Translations under genes and position numbers: made by a program | DNA from: an uncultured Solobacterium sp. | Lineage (GTDB): Bacteria; Bacillota_I; Bacilli_A; Erysipelotrichales; Erysipelotrichaceae | Assembly: GCA_900552125.1 (NCBI GenBank) | Contig: URYK01000006.1 | Span: 26,345 to 90,344 of the forward strand | DNA length: 64,000 nt | Direction: 5' to 3' | Shown: in pieces, positions 1-7,697 of the stretch | How the letters are laid out: the number at the start of each line of letters is the position of its first letter | Position numbering within the stretch: the stretch's first letter is position 1 | Notes under the pieces: generated by a model | Databases searched by the model: none | The model's input: the letters and a program-made list of their open reading frames with translations, nothing else | What the model was told of the DNA's origin: nothing

Positions 1-105
1 TTTATGTGGGAGCACCAGAGTAAGACAATGGTGCGGGAAAATCTATATGGGCTATTCTGCCTAATTTTCCATGAGATGAAATATATCTTACAGAAAGAAG
101 GGTAG
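1..105 (+). CDS. C-terminal end of an unidentified protein (partial)
   Basis: The frame is open from the first base and ends at TAG (103-105), giving the last 34 residues of a protein whose start lies outside the window. The tail is rich in aromatic and basic residues and ends LQKEG. I do not recognise it. The stop overlaps the GTG start of the next gene (TAGTG), a typical translational-coupling arrangement, so the two probably form one transcript. Confidence 0.5.
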   Translation, partial: FMWEHQSKTMVRENLYGLFCLIFHEMKYILQKEG

Positions 106-320
106 TGTTGAAAGAAGAAATTGTTAAATTTCTTATGGAATATGGCTATATTGTGATATTTATTTTGATCCCAATTATAGTTTTAATGTTTCTTCATGAA
201 ATAAACAAACTCATTGCAATTATTCTTATTGCATTCAAAAAGAATATGAGCAGCATGAGAGCAGAAGCGATTTCCAAAATAGCATCTCCAACCACGATTA
301 TTTTCAAACAAAAAGAGTAA
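105..320 (+). CDS. Small membrane protein, unknown function
   Basis: A 71-residue protein with a GTG start preceded by AGAAAGAAGG and overlapping the stop of the upstream frame. Residues about 10-30 and 33-45 are strongly hydrophobic (a VIFILIPIIVLMF-type segment), so one or two membrane passes are likely, with a short basic cytoplasmic tail ending KQKE. No family is recognised. A good intrinsic terminator follows about 65 bases downstream, which supports a real transcription unit. The opposite-strand frame at 194-451 is treated as its shadow. Confidence 0.5.
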   Translation: MLKEEIVKFLMEYGYIVIFILIPIIVLMFLHEINKLIAIILIAFKKNMSSMRAEAISKIASPTTIIFKQKE

Positions 321-384
321 TATTCTTTAATAATCGAATAGACTTGTATTGTTTTCCTTTCGTTCCTTTTTAAGAGTAAACTAA

Positions 385-420
385 CCCTCGGAACCTTCAA
401 AAGTTCTGAGGGGATTTTTC
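385..420 (+). terminator. Rho-independent terminator
   Basis: Arms 385-394 and 403-412 (CCCTCGGAAC / GTTCTGAGGG) pair over 10 bp with one G-U, an 8-nt loop, and a run of T at 415-419. It closes the small plus-strand unit at the left edge. Confidence 0.8.
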
Positions 421-853
421 TTTCTGTAATATTTAATCTTATATTATCCACACAAACAAAAATTCATGTATAGATATATTCTGCATTTTAACCAAAGTAT
501 TTACACATAGACAAAAATACATTATAATTACTTTATCTCAAACTATAACTGGTCTGAGACACGATATTATATCTTGGAGATTAGATATTTTTCTGATCTC
601 CATTATTTTTACAGTTATTTATTCTCTATCCATTGCCAATAACGATGGGATAGAAGACATCGTGTTATTTTATTTGAATATGTAATAACAAAACATATAT
701 TGTTTCTTGGACTATACATTGTAAGTCAATATTGTAAGGTCATATTGGCTTCGAAGATCGGTAGTCTCTGAGCGTCCTGCTATACAATTATATATTCTCT
801 ATAACAGTGCGTTGCTGATCAGTTAGTTGGTTATTATAACCTTTGCCCTTATA
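421..853. other. Gene-free AT-rich stretch with hairpins and two copies of a repeated motif
   Basis: No convincing frame is seen. A second terminator-like hairpin lies at 576-610 (GGAGATTAGA / TCTGATCTCC, one G-U, then ATTATTTTT). A weaker bulged hairpin lies around 640-672. The repeated 13-mer TTATNTATTCTCT occurs at 615-627 and 788-800. The rest looks like degraded mobile-element sequence. Confidence 0.5.
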
Positions 854-1463
854 CTAGACACTTAGGAGCATCTTCCAGATGCCTTTTATTTCACCATATG
901 TCATCTTAATGATTTTTTCTACTTTCGTCGCATTCACACTTGCCGTTTCCGACTATGTTGTAGCTCATTAAGCATTAGGCTTCCCAGCAATTAATCTTCT
1001 AATTTTAAAACGTTAACAACACACACTTGTTTACAACACCATTTTCGTTATATTCTTGTGTATGAAGTGACCAGTTTAGATAAAACAAATCTAAGTTTTT
1101 GAAAAGTTTTACGCCAGCGAATGTAGCGAAGGCAGTTTTCAATAAGCCTACTTTATCTATGAGTTGCGTAATGACATCAAGTGCCGATGATCCACTATCA
1201 ACGATTCCTTTTACAAAGTCAGATGATACTAAGGATGATGAGAAAGATTGGAATGAGGCTTTGAAGTGTTCTATAGAAGCTTCAATTCCTTTGTTCCATG
1301 AATCAAGTTCTTTTTCAGCAGAACCATCTGATTCATTAAGGGCAGTATTGAGTGTTTTTTTGGCTACGTCCCATTGGGACATCATTGCACTCATTATGTT
1401 GCCTTGATTCTTCAAATTGTTCAGAATATACGCAAAATATTCTGATAATTATATATTAATACA
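854..1463 (-). pseudogene. Remnant of a phage tail tape-measure protein
   Basis: The minus-strand frame at 1005-1415 (open upstream to about 1463) reads like an internal slice of a siphophage tape-measure protein. It has GNIMSAMMSQWDVA, then a Ser/Lys helical stretch, then SSDFVKGIVDSGSSALDVIT and a DKVGLLKTAFATFAG-like segment, which is the usual end of the conserved N-terminal domain. There is no proper start, the frame is interrupted, and a second tape-measure-like scrap (NATKVEKIIKMTYGEI, ending at 854) lies in another frame. Full proteins have several hundred to over a thousand residues, so this is a fragment. It sits directly downstream of an HNH-type endonuclease gene. Confidence 0.6.
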
Positions 1464-1470
1464 AACTAAT

Positions 1471-2004
1471 TTATGCTATTTTAAGTCTATCATCATAGAC
1501 TCCATCTTTAAACTCTTTAACAAATTGATTCCATTGTTCTTCATTATTTACACATTTGCTATAAACTGAATGATACAAGGTATGAATATCTTTTCTTACA
1601 CAAACTCCAAGAGGATATTTGTCATGTACTTCTAAAAACTTTTCTAAAATATCTTCAAGTTCTTCAATAGTGTATTCAGAATACTCTTTTAATTCAATAT
1701 TATATTCTTCAATAGTTTCGTTTAAAATATTTGCAAATCCATACATATGATGAATAGCAAAATTTTTGCTTCCGGTTAATACACATTGATAATTACAATT
1801 TTCCATTGATTTTGTTTTCCACGATTGTAGATGACCTCTAAGAAATTTTGAAAGACCTTCATATCCAGATCCGTCTTTATTGAAATGTAACAAGCCAAGA
1901 GCCAATCGTCTAGCCTGTGTAGCTTTGTATGTACGTCCAAGCTTTTTACACATAATCATATCTGCTTCTGTTTGCCAATGTGATAATATGTATTCATACG
2001 CCAT
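1471..2004 (-). CDS. HNH-like (homing-type) endonuclease protein
   Basis: 177 residues, ATG start. The second half has the layout of small phage HNH endonucleases: a Cys-x-x-TG segment (CVLTGSKNFAIHHMYGF, about residues 74-90) followed by YPLGVCVRKDIHTLYHSVY (about 131-149), with paired His residues that would bind metal. The C-terminus has the EEQWNQFVKEF helix common in this group. The N-terminal third may bind DNA. These proteins occur as free-standing homing endonucleases in phage genomes. Its position beside a broken tape-measure gene suggests past insertion there. Family-level call by pattern; activity unproven. Confidence 0.6.
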   Translation of the reverse strand: MAYEYILSHWQTEADMIMCKKLGRTYKATQARRLALGLLHFNKDGSGYEGLSKFLRGHLQSWKTKSMENCNYQCVLTGSKNFAIHHMYGFANILNETIEEYNIELKEYSEYTIEELEDILEKFLEVHDKYPLGVCVRKDIHTLYHSVYSKCVNNEEQWNQFVKEFKDGVYDDRLKIA

Positions 2005-2043
2005 CCAAATGAGAGGTGTTGTTTTATAATGACATCTCTCTAC

Positions 2044-2056
2044 TTATATATTCCCC
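2044..2056 (-). promoter_or_regulatory. Variant copy of the TTATNTATTCTCT motif upstream of the HNH gene
   Basis: Reads GGGGAATATATAA on the minus strand, about 40 bases upstream of the endonuclease start. It differs from the other copies only in the first bases (GGGG instead of AGAGA). It could be an AT-rich promoter core or a transcript-processing site. Confidence 0.35.
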
Positions 2057-2062
2057 ATATAT

Positions 2063-2869
2063 TTATTTTGTTTTTGTATTTCTACCTTTCAATTTCCCAA
2101 AAGAATCTATATTATATGCTTTCAGCATCTTTTTAAGTGCCCATTCTATTTCTTTTTCGTATCCCTCCTGATTCAAGACATAAATGTTTGGTAAATTTTT
2201 AGGTGGCTTATTTGGATCTTGTTGGATGCTTCCAACTTCTTTTTTTATAAGAAGTGGATTGATATCTCCAAATTGAGAAGTTAGATATTTAATACATTGT
2301 GTTATACTGTCTTTTGATGTCTTTAAATCTTCAGCCATTGTTTTTAAGCTTCTGAAAAAAGCTTCCGGTTTTTCTTCTGGGTTATATAACACCTCTTCAT
2401 TGTTAATTTTTGGTCTGAAGAATATGTAAGAATTGATATAGAGAAATGTCATTAATATGTTCTCTTTATTGATACTAGATTCATTCATCATAATGAAATC
2501 TAATTGAGACGATGTAATTTTAGAAAAATTTTCTCTTGCTTCGAAATTATCTGGAATAACTTTTATTTCTATTCCAGTATCATAGCCGATAGAGTCTAAA
2601 TCTTGTTTTACTACAATCATCTTGTTATTTATCATGTATTCAAGAACGTCTAATATTTCTTGGAACGCTTTTGGTTTTCTTTTTGTGGTTTTATAACCAT
2701 AAAATTCAAGAACCTTTCTGATAGTAATCCAACTATAGTCCTCGTAAGATCTATATTTGTCAATTAGAATGTAAGTAATATAAAATTTCCTACTAACTCC
2801 AAATTTCGTTTTAATATCCCCCTTGATGTATTCATTTGGGAATCTAGTAAAGTATTCTGTTTTTTGCAA
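2063..2869 (-). CDS. Winged-helix replication-type phage protein
   Basis: 268 residues, TTG start with a strong GAAGGAGG site. It opens YFTRFPNEYIKGDIKTKFG and continues with SRKFYITYILIDKYRSYEDYSWITIRKVLEFYG, the helix-turn-helix-bearing N-terminus I associate with replication initiator or replisome-organiser-like proteins of Clostridia prophages. A second helical module lies at about 120-210 and the C-terminus is basic. It is transcribed with, and downstream of, the antirepressor gene, separated by a leader full of direct and inverted repeats (2880-3122), as expected for a tightly controlled replication or regulatory gene. A DNA-binding regulator is the alternative. Confidence 0.5.
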   Translation of the reverse strand: MQKTEYFTRFPNEYIKGDIKTKFGVSRKFYITYILIDKYRSYEDYSWITIRKVLEFYGYKTTKRKPKAFQEILDVLEYMINNKMIVVKQDLDSIGYDTGIEIKVIPDNFEARENFSKITSSQLDFIMMNESSINKENILMTFLYINSYIFFRPKINNEEVLYNPEEKPEAFFRSLKTMAEDLKTSKDSITQCIKYLTSQFGDINPLLIKKEVGSIQQDPNKPPKNLPNIYVLNQEGYEKEIEWALKKMLKAYNIDSFGKLKGRNTKTK

Positions 2870-2879
2870 TGCAAGCCTC

Positions 2880-3122
2880 CTTCATTTTTTACGTGAGTTC
2901 GGCAAACGTCACTTTTGGGTACGTCGGATTTCTAAAAATCGGAATTTTGACGTCACCTTTGGGTACGTCTGCCGAACCGAAACAAGATATATAACTATTT
3001 AAGAAGACAGACTAATACTCCGTAAATGAACTGTCGTCCATTTACTCCGTAATTTTTTATTCAATTGTTTATGGTTGGATTGAAGATTAATAAATCAAAC
3101 AATCTGTCTTCTTATCTATTCT
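2880..3122 (-). promoter_or_regulatory. Repeat-rich leader of the replication-type gene
   Basis: Direct repeats ACGTCACYTTTGGGTACGTC occur twice (2906-2925 and 2951-2970), enclosed by an inverted pair GTTCGGCA / TGCCGAAC. Between them CGGATTT / AAATCGG forms a small hairpin. Further upstream in the transcript, GTAAATG / CATTTAC with flanking ACTCCGTAA repeats forms a hairpin, and AAGAAGACAGA / TCTGTCTTCTT makes an 11-bp outer stem. This could be an operator array for a dimeric regulator, iterons, or a structured mRNA leader. Confidence 0.5.
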
Positions 3123-3124
3123 CT
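3112..3124 (-). promoter_or_regulatory. Copy of the TTATNTATTCTCT motif at the antirepressor/leader boundary
   Basis: TTATCTATTCTCT on the plus strand (AGAGAATAGATAA on the coding strand), overlapping the antirepressor stop and preceding the structured leader of the next gene. It is one of six similar sites between 0.6 and 4.4 kb, all in one orientation. Confidence 0.35.
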
Positions 3125-3776
3125 ATCCATGATTAGAAATAACATCACATTTCAGTTGTAATGTCTGGTCTGAATTTTCATTTGCATATTGCGTAAGAGT
3201 ATTTAGCTTTGAGAATGAATTTGTTTTCCAGCGAGAGTATTTCTTCTCTGGAAGTTTCTTCTTTTGAGATGATTCTTTAATGGAAGAAATATCTTGCTGC
3301 ATGGATGTAATTGTTTGTGTAAGAGTAGTGATAGCATCAAAAAGTGGTTCTAAATTGTACTGTTGTGATTTTAATTTGGTTGTGGCTATTTTTAATCCTT
3401 GTTCACATGCAATAAAATAATCCCTGGCTTGTTCGTGTCTTTCTGAATTGCCTGTCATAGATAATTTCTTTGCAAATTCTGATGTGAGATGATAGTCAGT
3501 TCTTGTTTTTGTTTTAATATTATTGGCAGACTCGTACTCAAGGACGAATCTGAAATAATCAATATTTTCTGTAGCGAATTTATTGTTCTTAATATTACGG
3601 TTACACCATTTTGAGAAATTTGATGGATTTAATTCTAAGAATGAATATAACTGACTTGCAGTTGTCATTCCATTTTCATCAATCTTAAGTGCGATTTCGA
3701 TTGGAGTCTGTGTTGATGTTGCTTTAGTTTCTGGTGTTTCAGCCATTGCTATTTCTGTTGTGTTTGTTTTTCGCAT
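3123..3776 (-). CDS. Phage antirepressor, AntA-domain protein
   Basis: About 217 residues from the internal ATG at 3776, chosen because GGGGAAATAA precedes it; an ATG at 3806 lacks such a site. Residues about 30-130 fit the AntA domain: TTASQLYSFLELNPSNFSKW, then NIDYFRF, then TDYHLTSEFAKKLSMTGNSE and RHEQARDYFI. Such proteins relieve phage repression by binding repressor or DNA. The C-terminal part replaces the usual second domain with a Gln/Ser-rich coiled region and a basic KKKLPEKKYSRW segment, possibly a DNA-contact tail. A copy of the repeated 13-mer lies just upstream at 3832-3844. Confidence 0.7.
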   Translation of the reverse strand: MRKTNTTEIAMAETPETKATSTQTPIEIALKIDENGMTTASQLYSFLELNPSNFSKWCNRNIKNNKFATENIDYFRFVLEYESANNIKTKTRTDYHLTSEFAKKLSMTGNSERHEQARDYFIACEQGLKIATTKLKSQQYNLEPLFDAITTLTQTITSMQQDISSIKESSQKKKLPEKKYSRWKTNSFSKLNTLTQYANENSDQTLQLKCDVISNHG

Positions 3777-3831
3777 ATTTATTTCCCCGTTTCTTTTATG
3801 AATCATAAATCTGTAGTTTTGTAAGCGTCTC

Positions 3832-3844
3832 TTATATATTCTCT
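3832..3844 (-). promoter_or_regulatory. Candidate promoter motif upstream of the antirepressor
   Basis: Coding-strand AGAGAATATATAAG lies about 55 bases upstream of the antirepressor start. TTAACA, 16 bases 5' of TATAAG, gives a plausible sigma-70-like pair. The 13-mer itself recurs at 615, 788, 3112 and 4413, with a variant at 2044. Confidence 0.4.
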
Positions 3845-3876
3845 GAGTGAATTGTTAATTGAATGTGTTTTACGAA

Positions 3877-4516
3877 TTACAAATCAAATGTCTTTTGCAT
3901 GATATAGTTATATGGTTCTTCATTATAGAGTTCTCTGGCTGCTTGTAAGAATTTATGTACCCCCATATCCATAATCTGACATTGGATTGGAGAGTATTTT
4001 CTTTATTGTATCTGGCTACAATTCTTCTGTATGCAGTTGATTCGCTGGAGATCCTTGTCCATCTTTGTTACAAAATCCTTTTACTTTTCCGGTTCCACAA
4101 AGAGATAGAATGGATAATGCTTTTAGTCCGTACATAAGATTGACATGGATTGTAATTGGTTTATTCCTATATGGAATGTTAATGGAACCGTGTAATATTT
4201 GCTGCGTAGATGTTTGTATGTAAATATCTCCCGATATTGTTTTATAAATGTCATATGTCCCGTAATTTGAATAGATATATGCATTTGCACATCCAATGTT
4301 TAATGTGTGTCTGTCTGTTTCTGATTGATAGCGATTATATGAGCCTTGTGTATATTGGCAATCTGGTATATCTCCATAAGGTACTTGCTGGATATTGCCT
4401 AAAGGATGATTATTATATATTCTCTGAATGAGATTGCGAGATTGGATGTGATATATAATGTGATTTTTGAACGAGAAAAGTGATATCGAAAAAATCCTTA
4501 TATAATAGGAAGAAAG
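3877..4516 (-). pseudogene. Multiply frameshifted gene of unknown function
   Basis: On the minus strand a frame stays open for about 167 codons (4016-4516) without a usable ATG/GTG/TTG early on. Coding-looking sequence then continues in the other frames: FVEPEK then KDFVTKMDKDLQRI, then SESTAYRRIVARYNKENTL and NVRLWIWG, finally VHKFLQAARELYNEEP ending at 3877. Stitching these requires at least two or three frame changes, so the gene is decayed or the sequence carries errors. The plus-strand frames at 3955 and 4210 are its shadows. I do not recognise the family; it sits immediately 5' of the antirepressor unit. Confidence 0.4.
4413..4425 (-). promoter_or_regulatory. Copy of the TTATNTATTCTCT motif
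   Basis: Identical over 13 bases to the copies at 788-800 and 3832-3844, in the same orientation. On the coding strand it ends in TATAAT, so it could act as a -10 element for the broken gene downstream. Confidence 0.35.
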
Positions 4517-4760
4517 TTAGTTGTGGAAGTGATTTTCGAATAAGTGTGTGATCAATTTTTGAGGTTTGAGACGTGATTTTTGGCTTAAAATGGGGGTTTT
4601 TACGATATGGGGTACGATAAAGGGTTGGAAAGGAGAAAAGTGTAATTTTTGGCTTAAAATGGGGATATTTTGAGGATTAGGATTGAATGGTGATTTTTGG
4701 TGTTTTGGAGACTGGTGGAGATGAGTGGAGAAGAATTTTGGATGTGAAATTTTTGAGTTG
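4440..4760. repeat. Iteron-like direct repeats in a G/T-rich, C-poor tract
   Basis: The word GTGATTTTTG or a close variant recurs near 4461, 4527, 4568, 4640 and 4688. The 20-mer ATTTTTGGCTTAAAATGGGG is present twice (about 4573 and 4645). The plus strand here has very few C residues. Regularly spaced repeats next to an AT-rich tract are what a replication origin or a multi-site operator would look like. No gene is convincing across it apart from the 5' edge of the broken frame at its left side. Confidence 0.4.
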
Positions 4761-5889
4761 GTGTGTAGATTGATCAGCTAGTGAGTCCTGGCAAACTGCG
4801 AACACCCGTTCGAGTTTTAAGTACCCCCTACCTTTATTTATAGTGAAAGTATAAATTTCTATACTAAAAAAACCCGTAAAAATGGGAAAAGTACGGGAAA
4901 ATTTAGTAAAATAAAATATTCTAATAGATATAAAAATTTTTTCATGGTCTACACTGAAAAAGAACGGCTTTTTATTTTAGCGATACCTAAATGAAAATTT
5001 TCTTTCATTGGAAATTAATTTTAAGGTTCTGTACACTGGACTGGTCGGAAATAACAAAAAATATTATTTTATCGAGCCACTTTTTATTTTTATATTATTA
5101 TAACTGATATAAAATGGGAACAGTCACCACTTTATAGACAAAATACAACAAATAATAAACACAATCCACCACTTTACATCACAACGAACCGAAAAACTAT
5201 CATTCATTCACCACTTGCTGTCAATTCGATAGATAATAGCTAAAAAATAATATACTGTAATACACTAATTAATATACAGTATGATAACATACACTACATA
5301 CTAAACAATACTACACTACCACATAAAAATACACTTTTTCAGATCTGCGCTCAATCCATAGTCTAACATACACTAATACATTAACAATACAACCATAAAT
5401 ATTAATCAATAACTAACATTAATCTATCTCAATCAGTTCCCAACTTGTCCGCCCAGCCAATCAACCTATCACAACACACGACTACACTATCAACTATACA
5501 ACATATACCATACAATATACAATAATACTATAATACCATATAATAATATGCTATAACATATACATCATATATATCATATACATATATCAATATACTAACA
5601 TCATACAATATTATCTATATTCTTACTATTATAACAATAATACATGTTATACATATAACTATATAAATATATACTATAACTATCTATCCAGTGCGCTAAC
5701 AACTTTATTTTTGCATTATATAGAAGAAACACGTTCAATTTAATCATATAATAAAATAATAATCAATTAACTATCTTGATAAATATAATAATCCATATAT
5801 CTGTACAAATTGCACAAAAACTATAGCTGTAAATTGTGCATATTTCACAAAGATAATAAAAGTTGCGAAAACGACTTGCAAAAGTTACG
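4761..5889. other. Long gene-free region with extreme strand asymmetry
   Basis: No gene is visible. Around 4870-4895 CCCGT / ACGGG forms a hairpin. From about 5100 to 5700 the plus strand is almost free of G and full of short ATACTA/ATACAC-like words, the opposite bias to the G/T-rich tract just left of it. Near 5810-5840 TGCACAA / TTGTGCA is an inverted pair that could be an operator for the structured RNA that follows. It may be the element's origin region or an untranslated RNA. Confidence 0.4.
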
Positions 5890-6720
5890 AAAAAGGTTTA
5901 AGGTATAGCTATCCCGAACGGGTTACGGGTTTTCATTTGAACCGCCGTTTTGGATATGGTCTCATTCGACCGAGATACTAGCATGAATAACTATTTAATG
6001 TGGGTAGTTCCCACGGGTGATAAAATCATCGTCGAGCCGAAACGGTAGGTACTCCGCTGAAAAGTACAAACGTATCCTAGCACGTTAGGAAGTAATAGCA
6101 ACGTGTTCACCTGTTAGAAGTTGACAGGGGGTTGATAACAAACCAGAAAGAAAGTTATCAGTCAAGTTGCACTATAGCAGAACAGGTATCTAATCACCAT
6201 ACGAAAGCGTATTAAGGTCACAACGATATAGTGACAACCAAGTGGACACACTCGTAAGAGTGATAGAATGAATACTGCTAATAAAAGTTAGCAAGTTCGT
6301 TCGATACAAGTCAGAAAGCGGTTAGTGAAGATACTAACCTTGGTGCAAGGGTACGCACAACCAAATTAAGAACGGGTATACAGGATTGTTTAGTTGTTGC
6401 GAATATGTGGGCTACATAATCGCATTACATAAATATAACAAACAATAAATATTAATTACAGGTTTGATTATATCATTCATGCAACAGCGTTGCAATAACA
6501 ACTAGATGATTCTTTTCTATGGCGGTTTGTATGTATGCGCCATGTAAAAATATAAGAAAGCCGTTAATATACGAAAAAGACTGGCACATATAAGTATCCA
6601 GCAAAACTGGTGAAGATTTTAGCTGTATTACGACAGGCGTAGTCTACCCTTTTCCAGGGGCAGTGGCTTAACCACTCCTAAGAATCAGTTCGAATCTGAT
6701 TACAGCTATCGGGATTAATC
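5890..6720 (+). ncRNA. Candidate large ornate structured RNA (GOLLD/ROOL-like)
   Basis: About 800 bases without a reading frame hold a dense succession of perfect or near-perfect hairpins. These include 6000-6014 (GTGGG/CCCAC), 6081-6105 (CACGTT/AACGTG), 6110-6128 (CCTGT/ACAGG), 6133-6160 (TGATAAC/GTTATCA), 6199-6212 (ATACG/CGTAT), 6217-6235 (GTCAC/GTGAC), 6249-6262 (CACTC-GTAA-GAGTG, a GNRA tetraloop) and 6276-6293 (TGCTAA/TTAGCA). Further ones are 6320-6339 (GGTTAGT/ACTAACC), 6398-6424 (nested TGCGA/TCGCA), 6480-6494 (TGCAAC/GTTGCA) and 6519-6543 (ATGGCG/CGCCAT). Very large structured RNAs are known in Clostridia and Lactobacillales phages, often beside tRNA genes; GOLLD and ROOL are the named classes. 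The size, phage setting and a tRNA-like 3' end fit, but I cannot align it to either consensus, so the class is an inference. Confidence 0.55.
6620..6708 (+). tRNA. tRNA-like structure (degenerate or unusual tRNA)
   Basis: Acceptor arms TAGCTGTA (6620-6627) and TACAGCTA (6701-6708) are perfectly complementary. The T arm is ATCAG-TTCGAAT-CTGAT (canonical T loop). A long variable arm GTGG/CCAC (6663-6675) and a short D-like arm TACG/CGTA (6629-6641) are visible. The anticodon stem is poor (CCC / GGG around loop TTTTCCA, which would place TTC at the anticodon), and position 8 is not T. A long variable arm does not fit a Glu tRNA. It is better called a tRNA-like domain at the 3' end of the structured RNA, or a decayed phage tRNA. 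A GGGATTAATCCC palindrome follows at once. Confidence 0.45.
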
Positions 6721-6781
6721 CCACAACTTTAAAAATAAAAATATTCGCACCCATGCGATAAATGGGAGAAAGAGGTACGTT

Positions 6782-7591
6782 ATGTTAAACGCTGAAAAAT
6801 TTAATTCAATCAGAACAAACTGCTTAAAGGACAAATCATTCTCAATTTATGACTATGTTAAAACTTTAGTTCGTCACACTGAGATGAATAAAGCACTTGA
6901 CAAACTTTCTGACGCTAAACAGGCACTGGAAGAGGCCCACGCTGGCGTTGATTATCTGACGATTGATGCCGAGACAGCACGGCAGACACTTAAAGAAGAT
7001 ACTGACGATTTTATTAAAAATCGTAAAGAATATTTTGACCTTAAAGAAGAATGTGAAAAGAATTGTATCCCAATTGAACGGGTTACAAGTCTGCACCAGA
7101 CAGATAAAGTGCACATTGTTTTAATGGCACATACTGTATATTCAGGATGTCTCCTGTCTGAAACTTTGTTTGATCCGGAACAGGGTGGCACTGATTTTAG
7201 CAGTAGCATTGATTACTATTTCAAAAAAGCTACTGTCAATGCTGAATTAAAGAATAAGCTCTGTTTAGTTTTCAAACTTATTCTAGGTGAAGACGGGGAT
7301 TATTTCTATGGTATTAAACCTAAAAAATCCGACTTTGAAAAGTCTGATATTATCCACTTTCTGTCACGATTCTCTGCCCGTGCGAGAAAAAATAAAATTA
7401 CGTCAAAAAAGGATAAAACTGTCACATGGTCAGATTTTAAGTATAGAACAAAGACTGACCGTGAGACCCAGAGACGTGCTTTTACAGAATTTTGCGCAGT
7501 AGTTCTGGACAACGCTGATAAACACATTGTTGTCAAACCAGAAGAAGAAAATACCGACAAAAAAGCCGAGAAGAAAACATCAACAAAATAA
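6782..7591 (+). CDS. Phage protein of unknown function
   Basis: 269 residues. ATG start after GAGAAAGAGG; a CCCAT/ATGGG hairpin at 6750-6766 sits just before the ribosome site and could modulate it. The protein is soluble and charged: residues 30-90 are a probable coiled coil (KALDKLSDAKQALEEAHAG and following), the middle is mixed, and the C-terminus is Lys/Glu-rich (KPEEENTDKKAEKK). No enzymatic motif is seen. It is the first gene downstream of the large RNA, so it may be part of the same transcription unit. A tRNA T-arm-like hairpin starts directly after its stop. Confidence 0.6.
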   Translation: MLNAEKFNSIRTNCLKDKSFSIYDYVKTLVRHTEMNKALDKLSDAKQALEEAHAGVDYLTIDAETARQTLKEDTDDFIKNRKEYFDLKEECEKNCIPIERVTSLHQTDKVHIVLMAHTVYSGCLLSETLFDPEQGGTDFSSSIDYYFKKATVNAELKNKLCLVFKLILGEDGDYFYGIKPKKSDFEKSDIIHFLSRFSARARKNKITSKKDKTVTWSDFKYRTKTDRETQRRAFTEFCAVVLDNADKHIVVKPEEENTDKKAEKKTSTK

Positions 7592-7631
7592 GGTGAACGG
7601 TTCAATGGGCGGTTCGACTCCGCCCACACCT
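7592..7631 (+). other. tRNA minihelix-like hairpin (T arm plus acceptor remnant)
   Basis: AGGTG and CACCT enclose GGCGG-TTCGACT-CCGCC, a canonical T stem and T loop. The D and anticodon arms are absent. It starts at the stop codon of the preceding gene. This is either the 3' end of a deleted tRNA gene or a processed tRNA-like structure, and it is the second such fold within 1 kb. Confidence 0.45.
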
Positions 7632-7697
7632 ATTAAACAATGACACTACAATTATGTCATTTAATATATTAATAAATATAATGTTGGAGGTATCAAT

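Noticed and set aside
3955-4431. Two plus-strand reading frames of 60 and 73 codons
   Set aside because: They lie antisense to a longer coding-looking minus-strand frame and have no ribosome sites; treated as shadows.
6620-6708. Canonical tRNA-Glu(TTC)
   Set aside because: The anticodon stem pairs over only about three bases, position 8 is not T, and a long variable arm does not occur in Glu tRNAs.
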